A stretch of DNA of 64,000 nucleotides from a virus. Each line of letters starts with the position of its first letter. Positions within the stretch are counted from its first letter, which is position 1. The stretch is from IMG/VR virus record IMGVR_UViG_3300033153_004214, positions 64,001-128,000 of that record. One strand, given 5' to 3'. Positions 63,399 through 64,000 of this stretch are shown here, in pieces. A program made the position numbers and the translations under genes. The notes beneath the pieces were generated by a model. It was given only the letters and a program-made list of their open reading frames with translations. It made no database searches and was not told the DNA's origin.

Positions 63399-64000
63399 AC
63401 GACCGCAGGTGGACGTGGTGGTCGCGGACTGTTCAGGCATGTCGATTACAGAAGCCGCTGAGGGTCTTCCTGAGGCAGATGTATTCGGGTATTCCTGCAC
63501 CACGCTCGACTACCTCACCATGAAGGACCTTCGGAGTCGGCTTGAAACACGTTTCCCCAAGGCCATGCACATCATTGGTGGCCCCCATGTAACGGCGCTC
63601 CCGACAGAAACTCTTCTGGACGGGTTCGATGTCGCTTTCATTCGTGAGGCTGAGAAGACGATTCTCAACTTTGTGGATGATTGGGAACGCAAGATCACCA
63701 AGGAGGTCTATGACCCGCAACAGTGGCTTGACCTTGAGTGGCTACCACGGCCAGACCGTGCCGCGCTCGACTGGACAGGTGGCCGCGTGCTCGCCAACTC
63801 CAAGGATGACAAGAGCGCGAACATCATGGCTTCGCGTGGTTGTCCCTTCGACTGCGCCTTCTGCGCGAGCCAGGTCATGTGGAAGAGGAAGGTCCGCTGG
63901 CGGGAGCCTGCTGACGTGGTAGCTGAGATCGCAGAGTGTCAGAAGGAGTTTGGTACCGAGGTCTTCCGTTTCTCCGATGATAACATGACCACAAGCAGGA
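63298..64000 (+). CDS. radical-SAM protein with B12-binding-type N-terminus, partial
   Basis: Runs off the window end; 234 codons visible. KLVLISPPQPYLLAHHTQVP and GLLYLSAVLKRERPQVDVVV, GYSCTTLDYLTMKDL and HIIGGPHVTALPTETLLDGF form the cobalamin-binding-like domain; SRGCPFDCAFCASQVMW is the CxxxCxxC iron-sulphur motif. Members include methyltransferases and sugar- or lipid-modifying enzymes, fitting the glycan cluster. Confidence 0.92.
   Translation, partial: MKLVLISPPQPYLLAHHTQVPLGLLYLSAVLKRERPQVDVVVADCSGMSITEAAEGLPEADVFGYSCTTLDYLTMKDLRSRLETRFPKAMHIIGGPHVTALPTETLLDGFDVAFIREAEKTILNFVDDWERKITKEVYDPQQWLDLEWLPRPDRAALDWTGGRVLANSKDDKSANIMASRGCPFDCAFCASQVMWKRKVRWREPADVVAEIAECQKEFGTEVFRFSDDNMTTSR

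Noticed and set aside
1-64000. CRISPR arrays, insertion sequences with transposase, rRNA
   Set aside because: No regularly spaced repeats, no transposase motifs and no rRNA sequence were seen.

Overview
The window looks like part of a large tailed-bacteriophage genome (jumbo-phage style). Every gene I can support is on the plus strand. Genes are short and tightly packed, with ATGA or TGATG overlaps and strong AGGAGG-type ribosome sites. Many proteins are small Cys-rich zinc-finger or one-to-two-helix membrane proteins of unknown function. The window encodes its own tRNAs, a tmRNA, a DNA ligase, a GroES-like co-chaperonin, two phage-type Dam methylases and a very large block of structural-type proteins. 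No rRNA, ribosomal-protein or core metabolic operon is present. The host cannot be named from the sequence; about twenty promoters fit a bacterial sigma70 pattern (TTGACA, 16-17 bp, TATATT) with a CG just before the -10 box.

Layout. 0-7.4 kb: accessory region of small zinc-binding genes, two SEC-C motif genes, and a tandem family of Ala-rich repeat proteins with several truncated or interrupted copies. 7.4-17.9 kb: more small genes around an ATP-dependent DNA ligase, ParB-like, winged-helix, XRE, NYN-nuclease and MazG-like proteins, including a duplicated zinc-finger segment. 17.9-27.3 kb: an exported protein, QueC-like PP-loop enzyme, Nudix enzyme (frameshifted), PC4-like DNA-binding protein, KTSC protein, and a 236-base non-coding gap that folds on paper into a pseudoknotted RNA. 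27.3-47.3 kb: giant multidomain proteins (about 1,200-1,400 residues) plus small companions. They share two recurring short motifs, one resembling the T4 capsid-targeting helix and one placing an (L/I)xE-Ala site before a GPTP-type sequence. I read this block, by inference, as prohead-core or internal-head proteins, some carrying acetyltransferase (GNAT) or ParB-like domains that could be delivered with the DNA.

47.3-55 kb: GroES-like gene, a gene whose start lies inside a strong hairpin, HNH endonuclease remnants mixed with tRNA-like pieces, tRNA-Pro(TGG), a tRNA-Ile(TAT)-like gene, cold-shock protein, a complete tmRNA, a second Dam methylase, and a sugar-nucleotide dehydrogenase fused to an acidic tail. 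55-64 kb: M28 peptidase, then a continuous run of glycosyltransferases, a SAM methyltransferase, a polysaccharide pyruvyltransferase and a radical-SAM enzyme that runs off the end. A SWIM zinc-finger protein split by a mini-intein sits inside this run.

Several genes (HNH, Nudix, three zinc-finger genes, one tRNA) are each interrupted by what looks like one missing base or one wrong base. This could be real decay or uncorrected long-read errors, and it should be settled before any of them is called a pseudogene.
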